A stretch of 64,000 nucleotides of DNA from Liolophura sinensis (lineage: Eukaryota > Mollusca > Polyplacophora > Chitonida > Chitonidae): positions 6,026,017 through 6,090,016 of the forward strand of contig NC_088307.1 in NCBI RefSeq assembly GCF_032854445.1, written 5' to 3'. Below the pieces are notes generated by a model, which did not search any database, had not been told where the DNA came from, and saw nothing but the letters and a program-made list of their open reading frames with translations. Shown one piece after another: positions 22,666 to 37,600 of this stretch. The position numbers and the translations under genes were made by a program. Positions within the stretch are counted from its first letter, which is position 1; every line of letters starts with the position of its first letter.

Positions 22666-25600
22666 GTAAAGTGTCAGATTGTAGTCTCAAATTTCTCCTG
22701 TCTCATGACCTGTGTGCTCAAACTTCTTCAGGTAAAGTATCAGATTGTAGTCTCAAATTTCTCCTGTCTCATGACTTGTGTGCTCAAACTTCTTCAGGTA
22801 AAGTATCAGATTGTAGTCTCAAATTTCTCCTGTCTCATGACTTGTGTGCTCAAACTTCTTCAGGTGAAGTGTCAGATTGTAGTCTCAAATTTCTCCTGTC
22901 TCATGACTTGTGTGCTCAAACTTCTTCAGGTAAAGTATCAGATTGTAGTCTCAAATTTCTCCTGTCTCATGACTTGTGTGCTCAAACTTCTTCAGGTGAA
23001 GTGTCAGATTGTAGTCTCAAATTTCTCCTGTCTCATGGCCTGTGTGCTCAAACTTCTTCAGGTAAAGTGTGAGCTTGTAATCTCAAATTTCTCCTGTCTC
23101 GTGACTTGTGTGCTCAAACTTCTTCAGGTGAAGTGTCAGATTGTAGTCTCAAATTTCTCCTGTCTCATGACCTATGTGCTCAAACTTCTTCAGGTGAAGT
23201 GTCAGATTGTAGTCTCAAATTTCTCCTGTCTCATGACTTGTGTGCTCAAACTTCTTCAGGTGAAGTGTCAGATTGTAGTCTCAAATTTCTCCTGTCTCAT
23301 GACTTGTGTGCTCAAACTTCTTCAGGTGAAGTATCAGATTGTAATCTCAAATTTCTCCAGTCTCACGGCCTGTGTGCTCAAACAACTTCAGGTAAAGTGT
23401 CAGATTGTAGTCTCAAATTTCTCCTGTCTCATGACCTGTGTGCTCAAACTTTTTCAGGTAAAGTGTGAGATTGTAATCTCAAATTTCTCCTGTCTCATGA
23501 CCTGTGTGCTCAGACTTCTTCAGGTAAAGTGTGAGCTTGTAATCTCAAATTTCCCCTGTCTCATGACCTGTGTGCTCAAACTTCTTCAGGTAAAGTGTGA
23601 GCTTGTAATCTCAAATTTCCCCTGTCTTATGACCTGTGTGGTCAAACTTCTTCAGGTGAAGTGTGAGATAGTAATCTCTTGTTTCTCCTGTCTCATGACC
23701 TGTGTGCTCAAACTTCTTCAGGTAAAGTGTAAGATTGTAATCTCAAATTTCTCCTGTCTCATGACCTGTATGCTCAAACTTCTTCAGGTAAAGTGTGAGA
23801 TTGTAGTCTCAAATTTCTCCTGTCTCATGACCTCTGTGATCAAACTTCTTCAGGTAAAGTGTCAGATTGTAGTCTCAAATTTCTCCTGTCTTATGACCTG
23901 TGTGCTCAAACTTCTTCAGATAAAGGGTAAGAATTTAGCCTCAAAATTTTGGTGTCTCATGACCTCTGTGATCAAACTTCATCATATATTACACTGTCTG
24001 TAGTCTCAAATTTCTGACGTCTTCATGACCAGCGCAGAAGCTTCTCACCAGTGCAGTCTCCACGAGGTCAACACCAGCTAAATAAATAAATCATGACCTG
24101 TGTACTAAGACTTCTTCATGTAAGTGTCATAGCGTTCAGTATTAGAAGGAAGGTGTGTCGAAACATTAGGTGGAGAGGGTCAGGATTCATTAGGGTATTG
24201 TTCTTAATATTGTTTATTTTCTCTCTCTCTCCCCTGACAGAGCCCAGATGTACCACTGCAGAAACTTCTGAACAACCTGAAGGGAACTCTCAGTCCCTCA
24301 TTACAGGAAGCCTTCTCCAACAGGTATAATGCTGTTGTGGAGAACAAGATAGGCAGGGAGAAAAATTCTTCTGGATGTTGCTGATTAATTAATTAAAACC
24401 TTGCATTTTGTCTGGCGTTAAACAACAATAAAATTGGTTGGGGGTTTCCTCCCATCATAATGTTGGTTGTCATCGTATATAAGTAAACTATTCTTAGGTA
24501 CGGCGAAAACACCAAAGCAAAAAAGGACAAATGAACTATAATTGCATGTATCAAAAAATAAGTTTAAAATTAAAAGTGCACATACTGTAATTCATTACTT
24601 TTTGCCTTATTAATTAGTAATTCATTAATACTTTTTGTGAAACCCTGAAATTGGCCAATTAAACCAATGTAGTTCTGTCTCCAAAATCAAATTAGGGATA
24701 TGCAGAATTTACATTGAAAGTTGCTCTTGTACGTAAAAAGGTTGAGAAATTATATACCTTTTGGTACAAAAACTTTTAAGTTTTGTGACATGTCTCCTGA
24801 TTGTTTGTTGTACAGGTTGAAAGAGTTCTACTCTGACGGAGTCAGCCCCATCATGGATTTCTTCCAGACTTTGTCAGAACTTCTGTCTACTGACAGAGGG
24901 ACTGTGATCAGCAAGACAAGTTTCTTAGGTAATCCTTGTGGAGACAAGCTATGGTTAACTTTAGCTTGCTGCATTATTTTGCCATTTTTCCTCGCCATAC
25001 ACGTAAAGCCTGAAAACGGCAAAGCTGGCATAAATCGCTGATTCCATCGCGTCCTCCATCTTTAATACCCAATAATTTATGCTGGGGGTGTGTTGCCTCT
25101 CAGCCAGTGAGAGTCATTAAAACTGCCTGCTTGTTCCTATAAACTCGGAACCTATGTCCAACATTCCGGTTTCCCAATCGTCAAGCGGGTAAATGAACGG
25201 TACTGTTCGCTACCTTCTGAGAAGAAGAGTTCTACCGGAAATGTACGAAGTGCACTTTGGCGGTTTCTGACAGCAATTCTCCCCAAACACAGAAGACTTC
25301 AGGACTAGTTCTTAGGCAAAATGGAGTCGCCCACAGCGGATGTTGGCATTAACTTTATTTATAATTTATCAGCTTGAGTACATATTAGAATTTTTTTAAT
25401 CGCATGTACCTGCGAGGAAATACATACTCTTTTCAATGGTATTTGATTAATATTTACATTTTCTTCTCCTGTGATATTGGAATTTAACTAGCAGGTTTAA
25501 AGGGATCTCCAATGGGCGTTACATACCATCGCAGTATCCGAGACGTATTTGAAAATTTTTTGAGCATGGCATGAAAGCCTAATGTTATATGATGTTTACA

Positions 25601-28600
25601 AATATCCTGCGTTTTACTTAACCTTTGGTGCATCAAAATGCACTGTCAGAAGGTCAGAAAGGCCTTAAAACTGGAGGTCAGCATTAAAGGTTTTCTGATC
25701 AGGAAGTAATCAGCCTCTTTAAGTGGCCATATGAAGTGGATGAATCTTTGGTGCCTCAAAATGCACTGTCAGAAGGTCAGAAAGGCCTTAAAACTGGAGG
25801 TCAGCATTAAAGGTTTTCTGATCAGGAAGTAATCAGCCTCTTTAAGTGGCCATATGAAGTGGATGAATCTTTGGTGCATCAAAATGCACTGTCAGAAGGT
25901 CAGAAAGGCCTTAAAATTTTGGAGGTCAGCACTAAGGGTTTTCTGATCAGGATGTAATTAGACTGTTTAAGTGGCCATATGAAGTGGATGAATCAATCAG
26001 AAACAAAGAAAATGTGCTACTTGAAAAAAACTTTATTGACTAAGGCATAATAAAACAGTGAAGTAAGTAAATAGACAGTGCTAACGCACCACAGTATTTA
26101 ACAGAAAAAGAAGGGGGCAACTTCCCAGAAAATGGAATGCTGTATTAGAGAATGTGGACCTTTATTTTCTTGAAAACAGTAATGGGGAGGCGGCATATTT
26201 TTTAATCTCATGAGGTGGTGCTAATGTGAAACAGGATCTTGAGCCATGGTGACATCAATAAGTTGTAGGGCAACATCTACAATGTTACAGGGCACCTCCG
26301 GGACCAGCCAGTGTACTAGCGTGGTGTAATGACCCAGGAGCCTTTCGGTATAAATGCGGTCGCTGTCAGTTTAAGTTCAACTCATGTTAGGCTAGCTTCC
26401 TCTTCAGGCATACATGAGAAGGTCTGACAGCAACCTGTAAATGGTTGTGAGTTTGCCCCCAGGCTCTTCCTGGTTTTCTCGCTCATAATGCTGGCCGCCG
26501 TGGCATAGGTGAAATTATCTTGATTTATGGTGTAAAACACCAATAAGATAAATAAATGTCATATTGTGTTTAATGTGACGTCATCACGATGAGCTGGGAA
26601 TGTAACATTAAATGTCATCATAATGATGCCAAGGTCCCTGTTACATATTTAACAAATTAGCAATTTCCTGAACAAAGATTTGGCATGTTAAGATGAAAAT
26701 AAAAGATGTAAGTGTGTGCTGGAAAAACGGCATCTTGACATATGTGTGTGGGTGTGATTTTCTCCAGGCATGTTCATCCGACGAATGATTCTGGCTTTTG
26801 AGAAGCTGAGCTTTAGCCAGGTGATCTCCCTATATGGGCGTTTTAAGCTGTACTATGAGGCTGTCTACCCTCCAGCAGCTCCCACAGACGAAGAAAATGG
26901 AGAACTCAGCAAGTCCATAGCCAAACTATCCATGAGCTTACCCAGTTTTCAAAACTTGCCAAAGTCTAACTTGACTAAAAATCTGGAGGATCTAAGTTTA
27001 AGTGAGGGGTAAGTTGGAATGATAATGTTAAAATGATAAATTGACGATTATGTTAAAGATGATGATAGTTATGGTAAAGGTTATAATGTGAAGGTTAATG
27101 ATAATGATAAACTTGATGATGGTTTAAGATGATTATGATTGTGATGATGTTAAAGATAGTGATGTTTATCATGAAAATGATGTTGAAATGAAGATGAAAA
27201 ATAGATAAACATCTGAAAATTGTGAGATACTTAATATCGTTTTAGAACATGATAATGACAACATTGAAATTGAATTTCTTTCAATTGATCTTTGTTCTCT
27301 CCTAGAATGAGTGGAGAATCGTCAAAGTTTCCCCGCTTCTATTCTTTTCGGACCCTACCTCTAATAAATCGGGCCTCCATGGCCAAGTAGGTCAGCATGG
27401 CGCAGTGACCAAGGAGCCTCTCACCAATGCGGTCGCTCTGAGCAAGTCCAGCTCATTCTGGCTTCCTCTCCGGCCATAAGTGAGAAGGTCTGCCAGCAAT
27501 CTGTGGATGGTTGTGGGTTGCCCCCAGACTCCGTTTTTTACCACCATAATGCTGGCCGTTATATAGGTGAAATATTTTTGAATATTAAAACGCCAATCAA
27601 ATAAATAAATAAGTACATGTAATAAGCAGTCGATAATGGTCTTATAGGCATTTACGTGGGCTTTCATGAAGTCCATTGACGAGCACTTACTTTCCACCAT
27701 ATTACATTGGATGGCACTTACCTTCCACTGTATTACAATGAAGGGCACTGACCTTCCACGATATTACATTGGATGGCACTTACCTTCCACTGTATTACAA
27801 TGAAGGGTACTGACCTTCCACCATATTACATTGGAGGGTAGTTACCTTCCACCATATTACATTGGATGGCACATAACTTCCACTGTATTATAATGAAGGG
27901 CACTGACCTTCCACCATATTACAATGGAGGGTACTTGCCTTCCACCATATTACTTTGGAGGGTACTTACCTTCCACCATATTACATGGGAGGATACTTAC
28001 CTTCCACAGTATTACATTGGATGGCACTTACCTTCCACCATATTACATTGGAGGGTACTTACCTTCCACCATATTACATTGGAGGGTACTTGCCTTCTGC
28101 CATATTACATAGCAGGGCACTTACCTTCCACAGTATTACAATGAAGGGCACTGACCTTCCACCATATCACATTGGAGGGTACTTGCCTTCCACCATGTTA
28201 CATTGGAGGGCTCTGCCTTCGGCCATGTTACATTGGTGGGCACTAGCCTTCTGCCATGTTACATTGAAGGGCACTAGCCTTGCACCATCTTATATGCAAA
28301 TTGATCGCGCTCTGTGAGTGACAATCTGTACTTCACAGGTGGAAAAATTAAATAATTTACCCGTGGCTATCCAGTTTTTCTCCAGCAAAGAAATAGACCA
28401 CTGTAAGTGAAAAATTCTTGTGTACAGTCTTAAAATACAAATCAAATAAATCAAATTTGTCATCATTACCATGGTTCAGAAACGTTTGTTCTTACATTTA
28501 CAGGTATGGTAAAGAAATAACTGAGGGATTTTATTCACAGAAGCAGGCAGAGTTGTTCATCACACAACAGGTGAGTGTTAGCTTTGAGCCATGGATGTTA

Positions 28601-31600
28601 CTGCTTTGCTCAGCAGATGTGGCTTGACGTTCGAGTTGAACAAGTGAAAGTAAGGGCAGAACAAACACCAATTCATGTATTAATTAGCTTGATTCAGTTT
28701 GATGTATTGATTAAGGTAATATTTTGATTAAGGTGATATATTCATTAAGGTGGTATCTTCATTAAGGCTTATGTTGAAGAAAGTTTAAATATGTTAATGC
28801 AAGCTATTCTTGTCAAGGGGAAATTCCATGTTTTGGTAGACTCACTCATCAAAATATAGTGTTGGTCACCTGTGAAAGTGAAAGCTATCATAAATGTGAA
28901 GAATTCTTGAGTTCTACAATCAAATAAAGAAATAAATTCCTGAAAATAGGACATGAGCTTCACTTCAGCTGCTGTTGTCAAACCTTTCAGGGTCAGTTTT
29001 TTTAGCAAAAAATTGTAAATAATATGTTTTCATTTCCCCAGGTTTTTCTACTACAGCACAATGAAAATGAAGCAATGCCCCCTGATAAACTTCAGGATAA
29101 GATTTCAGAGATTCTGAAAATAAACCCTGACTTAACAGAAGCGGTGAGTATAAATGGCTCAATTGTTTCACAGATTTTACAGATGTAGATATCTGTCCAT
29201 TTTATTTTCAGATTCACAACTACTAACATTTGGGGGCCGATGTTGATAGCATGCCAACAGAGTGCAATCACCAAGGAGCCTCTGTGATTTCATTTCCAGC
29301 TCATGCTGGCTTCTTCTTGGCAACCTGCGGATGGTCGTGTGTCTCTCCGGAGTCAGTTATATGTCTTCTACATAGTTACATGCTTCAGTAGCTAGGACAC
29401 TTGAAGTGTGGACTTAAATGCGACCTTGCAAAGGGAATTGCTGGATTCCCCAGCTCTGACTACTGATCTGGCCTTATGTTTATACAGGACGATTCGGATG
29501 GCCAGTATCAAAGTCTACCCTAATTCCTCAGCCTTTTCACAGATGAAAGAGCAACTTTCAGTGCAATTTTGTTCTTGGAGACAAACCTCCATTGGTTGGA
29601 TTGGCCAGTTTCAGGGCTTCGCAAAATGTGTAATTTTATCAGTCAGCACAGAATAATGCCTTCAGAATATGCTTAAATAAACACCTTGCAAACATGCGAA
29701 AGGGCTGAAGAAATACAGTAGTGTTTGTTGAAGAGGAGGCGCTGGGATCACAATCTTAGACTTAAGTCTAAATTTTAATCGTTAAATTTGGTGTCTTCCT
29801 TTCTGTTATTTTAGCCTAAAGTTGTTGTACAATAAATTAACAAGGGTTAACGTTATCAAGCAATATTTTGACCTTGTTACCACAGAAATTCTGACTAAGC
29901 CTGTACACGTTGCTCTGCGATCCTGGGGCCGCTTGTCTTACACTCTGTACGTTACACATGGGAAATTTTGTCAGGAACTTGCCAAAAGTCAAGGGTTTAT
30001 CCTCCACCTTAAACAAGCAATGAAATAAATATTTATTTGTTGTGTTTTGCAGCATTTCCTGAGCTACCTGAACAACCTAAGGGTGAAAGAGTACTGCACT
30101 GCTATCCATAATCACTATCACTACTTTGACAGACACAAGTTTACCTCCACTGACTCGGGGAACTCTTCAAACAAGTCCAAGGATGAGGACATTGGCAGGA
30201 GATATGCAGCTCTTAACTTGGCGTCACTCCACTTCCGATTTGGTCATAGGTAGAAAAACTGGCAGTTTTGAGTAATTCCTGAGTAATTGAGTAATTAATA
30301 ACCATATGTTACAAGCAGTTTTTTACTTTTCTGAATAATGTTTAACTTTCAACTTTTCTCCCCAAAATTCCAATTAGAATGTTCCAGTTGTAAGAGGAAA
30401 GGTCTGACAGAAACCTGCAGATGATTGTGGGTTTCCTCTGGACTCTGCCCGGTTTCTTTGCACAATAATGCTGGCTGACGTAGTATACGTGAAATTTTCT
30501 TGAGAACAGAATATAACTTCAGTCAAAGAAATAAATAAATGAAACCAATTTGAATGCAATGAGTTAAAAATGTAGTTTTATGTAGTTTTTTTTTTTGATT
30601 TCCAGAAAAGAGTCTTTAGCTGCGCTGCAAGAAGCCATTAAACTTGCTCAGGAATCAAATGACCATGTTTGTCTGCAACATGCCCTGGTGAGTGATTATC
30701 CAATGATTACAATGTATTCTGTAAGTTAGTAACCAATCAGAATCATGCACATGTATGTGGTAAGTGAATCACAAGTGAAAAGGTTGTATGGTGAGTAACC
30801 AATCAGAATCATGCACATGTATGAAGTAAGGGAATGACAAGTTAAAAGGTTCTATGGTGTGAGCAACCAATCTACCACGCTGTTAGTTGTGGGCCGTGTG
30901 CAAACATACATGTTAAATAGAGATGACCTTTCAAACAACGAGTGGGTCACACAACACACCGGCTGGTATGTTTACCTCCCTGAGTAATATCATTTCGTGC
31001 TGTTTATGTCTACAAATAAACAAATTTGAGTTTGTTTACTTGCTAGATTTGCTTCCTGATTAATATAAAGGTAAACTATCAGGATTTCCTTCAGAGAAAA
31101 AAGTGTTATTTCGCACTGTTTATATTTTTTATATTTTACACCCAGATGCCATAACAATAAAAAAGAAACATTTGTTTCAAGATGTTGCGAGCTCAGCGGT
31201 ATGACATCATAATACTGTGAACTTTTTCATTTCTGTGTCACACAACAATAAGACATGATGTCATACATACACAGCTTTGAGGTTTCTAGGTCAACTGCTT
31301 TAGCCTAAGCTTGTCGTTGATTGGTCTAAAATGCATGAACTCTGTGGAGGGAGTAAAACAGAATGGCATCATGAAATATACAGTTTTTGCCACATTTTCT
31401 TCATTTCTTGTGGTACAGTACACTTAAACACTTTCGTCTTGGTGTTTGTTGTGTAACCCGATCCTGATGAGCCATGTTTCTTACCTTGTCAAATCCCTTG
31501 GATGCTGCGCATTCTCACTGTTTGACTCGATTCGAAACAAGGTTCAGTGGTATTGGGTTACACAACAAACACCAAGACGAAGGTGTTGAACCCTTAATCT

Positions 31601-34600
31601 GAATACATGTACATGTATGGAGTAAGTGAGTCAAAATGTTGTATGGTGTCAGTAACCAGTCCAAATGATTTAGGTAGTACCATAAGTGATAACAAGTCAA
31701 AATGTTGTACAGTGTGAGTAACCAATCCAAATGATTTAGGTAGTACCATACGTGATAACAAGTCAAAATGTTGTACAGTGGGAGTAACCAATCCAAATGA
31801 TTTAGGTGGTACCATAAGTGATTTCCGTGTCAAAATTTTGTACAGTGTGAGTAACCAATCCAAATGATTTAGGTAGTACCATAAGTGATTACCGTGTCAA
31901 AATGTTGTACAGTGTGAGTAACCAATCCAAATGATTTAGGTAGTACCATAAGTGATTACCGTGTCAAAATGTTGTACAGTGTGAGTAACCAATCCAAATG
32001 ATTTAGGTAGTACCATAAGTGATTACCGTGTCAAAATGTTGTACAGTGGGAGTAACCAATCCAAATGATTTAGGTGGTACCATAAGTGATTTCCGTGTCA
32101 AAATGTTGTACAGTGTGAGTAACCAATCCAAATGATTTAGGTGGTACCATAAGTGATTACCGTGTCAAAATGTTGTACAGTGTGAGTAACCAATCCAAAT
32201 GATTTAGGTAGTACCACAAGTGATAACAAATCAAAATGTTGTACAGTGTGAGTTACCAACCCAAATGATTTAGGTAGTGCCATAAGTGATTATCGTGTCA
32301 AAATGTTGTACAGTGTGAGTAACCAATCCAAATGATTTAGGTCATGCCATAAGTGATTGTCATGTCAAAATCAAACACTGTAAAACAGGATGTTTCACAA
32401 TCATTCAGAAATTGAAAATTTAAGATGATGAATTCAGTCCTCTGTGTTTTACTCTCGTGCTTTGAATGCGCTGGAAGTAAATGATGCACGTTTTAATTGG
32501 TGTTGTGAGAATCCCATGATACAATATACAATACAATAAGTAAATTAAGAAATAATGATTTTTTCATCTTTTTATCTTTTATTTTCTGTCATTGTTGTTC
32601 ATTTTAGCACAGTAAATGTGAAAAAGATTGAATTTTGAAACAAGACAATTCTTTAAACTTTTACATATTTATTATGCTGGAAAAATTAAGTTAAACAGCC
32701 TTCTACCCATCCCCCGCTTTATTCACTTGTCCTCTATCACCAAATGGCGAGCCTCTGAGACTGACCAACTTTTCACTCAAAGCACGGGGCTGAAGCATGT
32801 TTGCAACAAATCAGAATTCCTTATTGGTTTTCGTGTAAATTTTTCTCTTTTTGTCATGTTGTCTTCTACATTTATCCACGTGATTTTATTGTCTGTGTTA
32901 ATAAATTTGATTGACAAGTGAGATACTGTGGGAACATCTCCTTCCTGTGAAATGTTGTCACTCAAAGTCGGCCGTGTAGTTAGACGATCTAAAGTATAAT
33001 CCAATGTCTTCTTTTGCTGACAGGGTTGGTTGTACAGGTTTAGGCTTGGAGGAGAACGTACAGCTGTGAATCAGATAGAGAGGTCAACAGTCAACTGTGA
33101 TGATCTGAACCTACCAGTGAGTTCAACCTATGCTACCCTTAAGTAATTCACAGGCCTGTCTGGCAGTGGGGTTGGATGGGGGAGGAACTGAGAGGGTGTC
33201 AGTTAGGAATAATGGGCATCTGTGGTTGCCTCATGCAAGTTCAAATCCAGCTCATGCTAGCTTCCTCTCCGGTGGTATGTTGGAAAGTCTGGCAGCTACC
33301 TGCAAATGACACTGGGTTTCTTTCAGGGCTCAGCCTGCTTTTTTCCCACCATATTGCTGGCAGCAGTCATGGAATATTCTTGAGTACGGCGTAAAACACC
33401 AATCAGATAAATAAATAAAAGAAATACCACTAACCAGGTGAAAGATAGTGGTGTACCGCATGCATTTTAGTTTTCTTCGCCTCATAAGCTTTTCTGCCAT
33501 TTTAAATTAAAGTCCAAACTAGATGGATCAGTTTTCTGTGTTTGCATTTGAGCTATACTCAAGAAATGAATTCAAGAAATGAAAACACCCTTTTCTTGTG
33601 TTACAAAGTAACCTATAATCAGCCAGTTTTAAGTTTAAGATTCACCTTTTAATGGTGAAGATGCCAATTCTTGTTGTTTATTTAAGATGTTTTCAACATT
33701 TCAGTACCTGACATCATTAGGGTTCCAGGCTTATGCGCGGCATGATGCGTTATCTGGGGTCAAACCTGCCAGGTCAGTATACATGGTTATCTCCCTTGGA
33801 AGAATTTTCTGTTTAATTCATTAGCTGGCCACAGACCCCCATTAGTTTTCCATAAGCGACAGTGTTGACGTTTAGCGCTGTAGCTCAGCCCCAAACATTC
33901 TGTGGCCAATAAGCTTTGGTGCATACCTGGCACAGCCTGTGAGAAAGCAGTCATAAAAATCTTGACGCAGGTTGACCTTCAAAATCTGGACCTTTCTATG
34001 CCGGCAGTTGGGAGGGGTGCCTAGCAACACCAAGGGGATGTCACTCACAGCCTCATCACTACCTGTCTCCTTGTGTCCTTTCGCCCAGAATTTCAAACTT
34101 TCATCATTAAAACTCATACCTGCCCAAAGCTTAGAATGTATGCCAAGAAATATTTGTGTGATCCTGAAAAAAAAAATTTGGAAAAAGAATCATGGTTAGC
34201 AACAAAAGCATGCGCAATAAAGGGAATGCAATTTCTTGAAATGTACAGGGTGGCCTCACTGTAAGGTGTGAATGTAAAATCAGGTATGACAAAAGTGTAA
34301 ATGCAGCAGATTTACTTCATAGTGCAACTGTTAGGAAAGTCTGTAGTAAAGCTGATGTTGAAAGACAGTATTCCAGAATATTTCACTATTAATTTATTTA
34401 TTTGATTGGTGTTTTACGCCGTACTCAAGAATATTTCACTTATACGACGGGGGGGCCAGCTTTATGGTGGGTGGAAACAGGGCACAGCCCGGGGGAAACC
34501 CATGACCATCCGCAGGTTGCTGGCGGACCTTCCCACTTACAGCCGGAGAGGAAGCCAGCATGAGCTGGACTTGAACTCACAGCTTGTTGAGAGACTCCTG

Positions 34601-37600
34601 GGTCATTACGCTGTGCTAGCACGCTAACCAACTGAGCCACGGAGGCCCCCCACTCTGTTAATGGAAAAAATTCAACTACAACAGAACATTGATAGCACTG
34701 CCTTGCAGTAATCTAATTTTGACTCCATAAATTGTTGATGCACGTGTTCTACAATATTAAGTCCTACGAGGGCAAACTGCTGTCATTTTTTACATGAAGT
34801 AAGCAGTATCTGGTATATTTGTGTAGTCTCATAGTATATTTGCGTTCAATAATAATCTCAATTGGTTAGCGCGCTAGCGCAGCGTAATGACTCAGGAGTC
34901 TCTCACCAATGCGGACGCTGTGAGTTCAAGCCTAGCTCATGCTAGCTTCCTCTCTGGCCGTATGTGGAAAGGTCTGTCAGCAACCTGCGGATGGTTGTAG
35001 GTTTTCCTTGGGCTGTGCACGGTTTCCTCCCATCATAATGCTGGCTGCCATCGTATAAGTGAAATATTCTGGAATAGCGCATAAAACACCAATGAAATAA
35101 GTCAATAATAATGAAAAAGAAAATGCCTGTCTGGTGTAAACAGCTAAAGTTGCATATAGATGCCTTGACTTGTCCATTATAATTATATTCAAATTTGCCT
35201 AGTAGTAGTAGTGATACTGACTACACTATGATAAACCATACTTGCATTTTCTTGATGTTTGTTTCTTTTCTTCTCCAGTATTTTCGAGCACTTTGTGAAG
35301 AGTGACTCTCTGAGCTGCAAACATTCTCAGTTAAACTTCATGTGTATTAGCTATGCTCAGAAGGCAGCCCTGTGGCAGATGTATGGCAAAAGGTAACCAT
35401 GACTACTCCTATAGCTTGTCCCATGATGACTGCATATTTGCTATCATCATCATCATCATCAATGAATACATTGACTGTAAACTCACAGCTAGATGATGTA
35501 CAATATGATGTATATTGCATTATTTGTAAGCCAATAAGTTATTTTTTGATTAATTTAATTTGTCTTAAAATTTTTGTAGTATCCAGGTGTACACTGTTAC
35601 TTGGGGGCTCCCCAAAGAGTAATGGCGTGAGGATTGTATATTTGCTCTCATCATCATTTTCATTACCATCATCATTGTCATTACCATCATCATTAGCAAA
35701 TTCGGTGACTGTAGTAGAGCAACTGCGGGTGTTTTCTTGGAATGGAATCTTTTGCCTTCATCGATATGGCATGCACATTGAGATCCTTCTTGGAGGATTG
35801 GTGGAGGGAACCAGTGTGCTACATGTGGAAATGTTTGTGAGTTACTTACCAAAGGCCGATGGTTCATCCCGGGCATTCCGCTTTCCTCCAGTCTTACAAC
35901 ACTGTCACTGAAGTATTCCTGAGGTTATCTGTAGTCAAATGAATAAAAATCGCTTAAGGTATGTGTAGCAAATCAGTAGAGCAAAAAGGAGCTTCATTTC
36001 TCCATGTTAGTTCGTCTGTCTGTCTGTCTGTCTGTCTGTACCTGTCTGCCTGTCTTTCTACGTGTCTTCAGCATTGAGTTTTCCTTTTCCAGAGAGATGA
36101 GTTCTATGTGCTCACAGTTGATCCTACACCTGGATACATCTGACTGTGGCATTTATCATTGTGGAGAACCTGGCTGTATAGCGCTCTGTACTCTGGCTAA
36201 ACATCATACTCATCAGGTACAAACTGGGTAAACACCATACTCATCAGGTGTAAACTGGGTAAACACCATACTCATCAGGTAAAAACTGGCCATTCCCATC
36301 GGATACAAACTGGCTATATACATATACCATACTCATCAGGTGTAAACTGGGTAAACACCATACTCATCAGGTAAAAACTGGCCATTCCCATCGGATACAA
36401 ACTGGCTATATACATATACCATACTCATCAGGTGTAAACTGGGTAAACACCATACTCATCAGGTAAAAACTGGCCATTCCCATCGGATACAAACTGGCTA
36501 TATACATATACCATACTCATCAGGTGTAAACTGGGTAAACACCATACTCATCAGGTAAAAACTGGCCATTCCCATGGGATACAAATGGGTTAAATACATG
36601 TACCATACTCATCAGGTGTAAACTGGGTAAACACCATACTCATCAGGTAAAAACTGGCTAAACACCATTCTCATCGGGCACAAACTGGCAAAATACCATG
36701 CTCATCAGGTGTAAACTGGCTAAATACATGTACCATACTCATTAGGTGTAAACTGGGTAAACACCATTCTCATCAGGTACAAACTGATTAAATACCATAC
36801 TCATCAGGTATAAACTGGCTAAATATTGTACTTATCAGGTGCAAACTGGGTAATCACCATACTCATCAGGTGTAAACTGGCTAATCACCATTCTCATCGG
36901 TGTAAATGGAATAAACACTATACTCATTGGGTCTAAACTTGCTCAGCAGCATACTCATCAGGTATCAGCTGGTTAAGCGCCATATTCATTAGGTGTGAAG
37001 TGTTCACATCAGGTGTAAATGGCTAAGTTTATTTATTTATTTATTTGATTGGTGTTTTACGCCGTACTCAAGAATATTTCACTTATACGATGGCGGCCAG
37101 CGTTATGGTGTGTGGAAAACGGGCAGAGCCCGGGGGAAACCCATGACCATCTGCAGGTTTCTGGCAGACAGCTAAATTTATCAAGCTTACATACATACAT
37201 ACATACATACATGTACATACATACATACATACATACATACATACATACATACATACATACATACATACATACATGTACATACATACCTACATACATACAT
37301 ACATACATGTACATACATACATACATACATACATACATGTACATACATACATACATACATACATACATACATACATACATACATACATTCAACAGGCTTC
37401 CACAAATATGGCATGCACATTGACCTTGTTTTGGGGGGGGAAAATCTGTACATGACTTGGAAAAGTTTGTCAGTTGCCTGCCAAAGGATGGCGGTTTATT
37501 TCTGGCACTCTGGTTTCTTCCACCCACTCACTTGAGTAGAGCATTAAACACAAATCAAATTAAATTAAATTTACTCATCGTGCTTGGAAATGGAGGTAAA

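Noticed and set aside
37049-37527. YIHT and MYVC repeat frames on both strands
   Set aside because: (ACAT)n microsatellite plus a SINE fragment.
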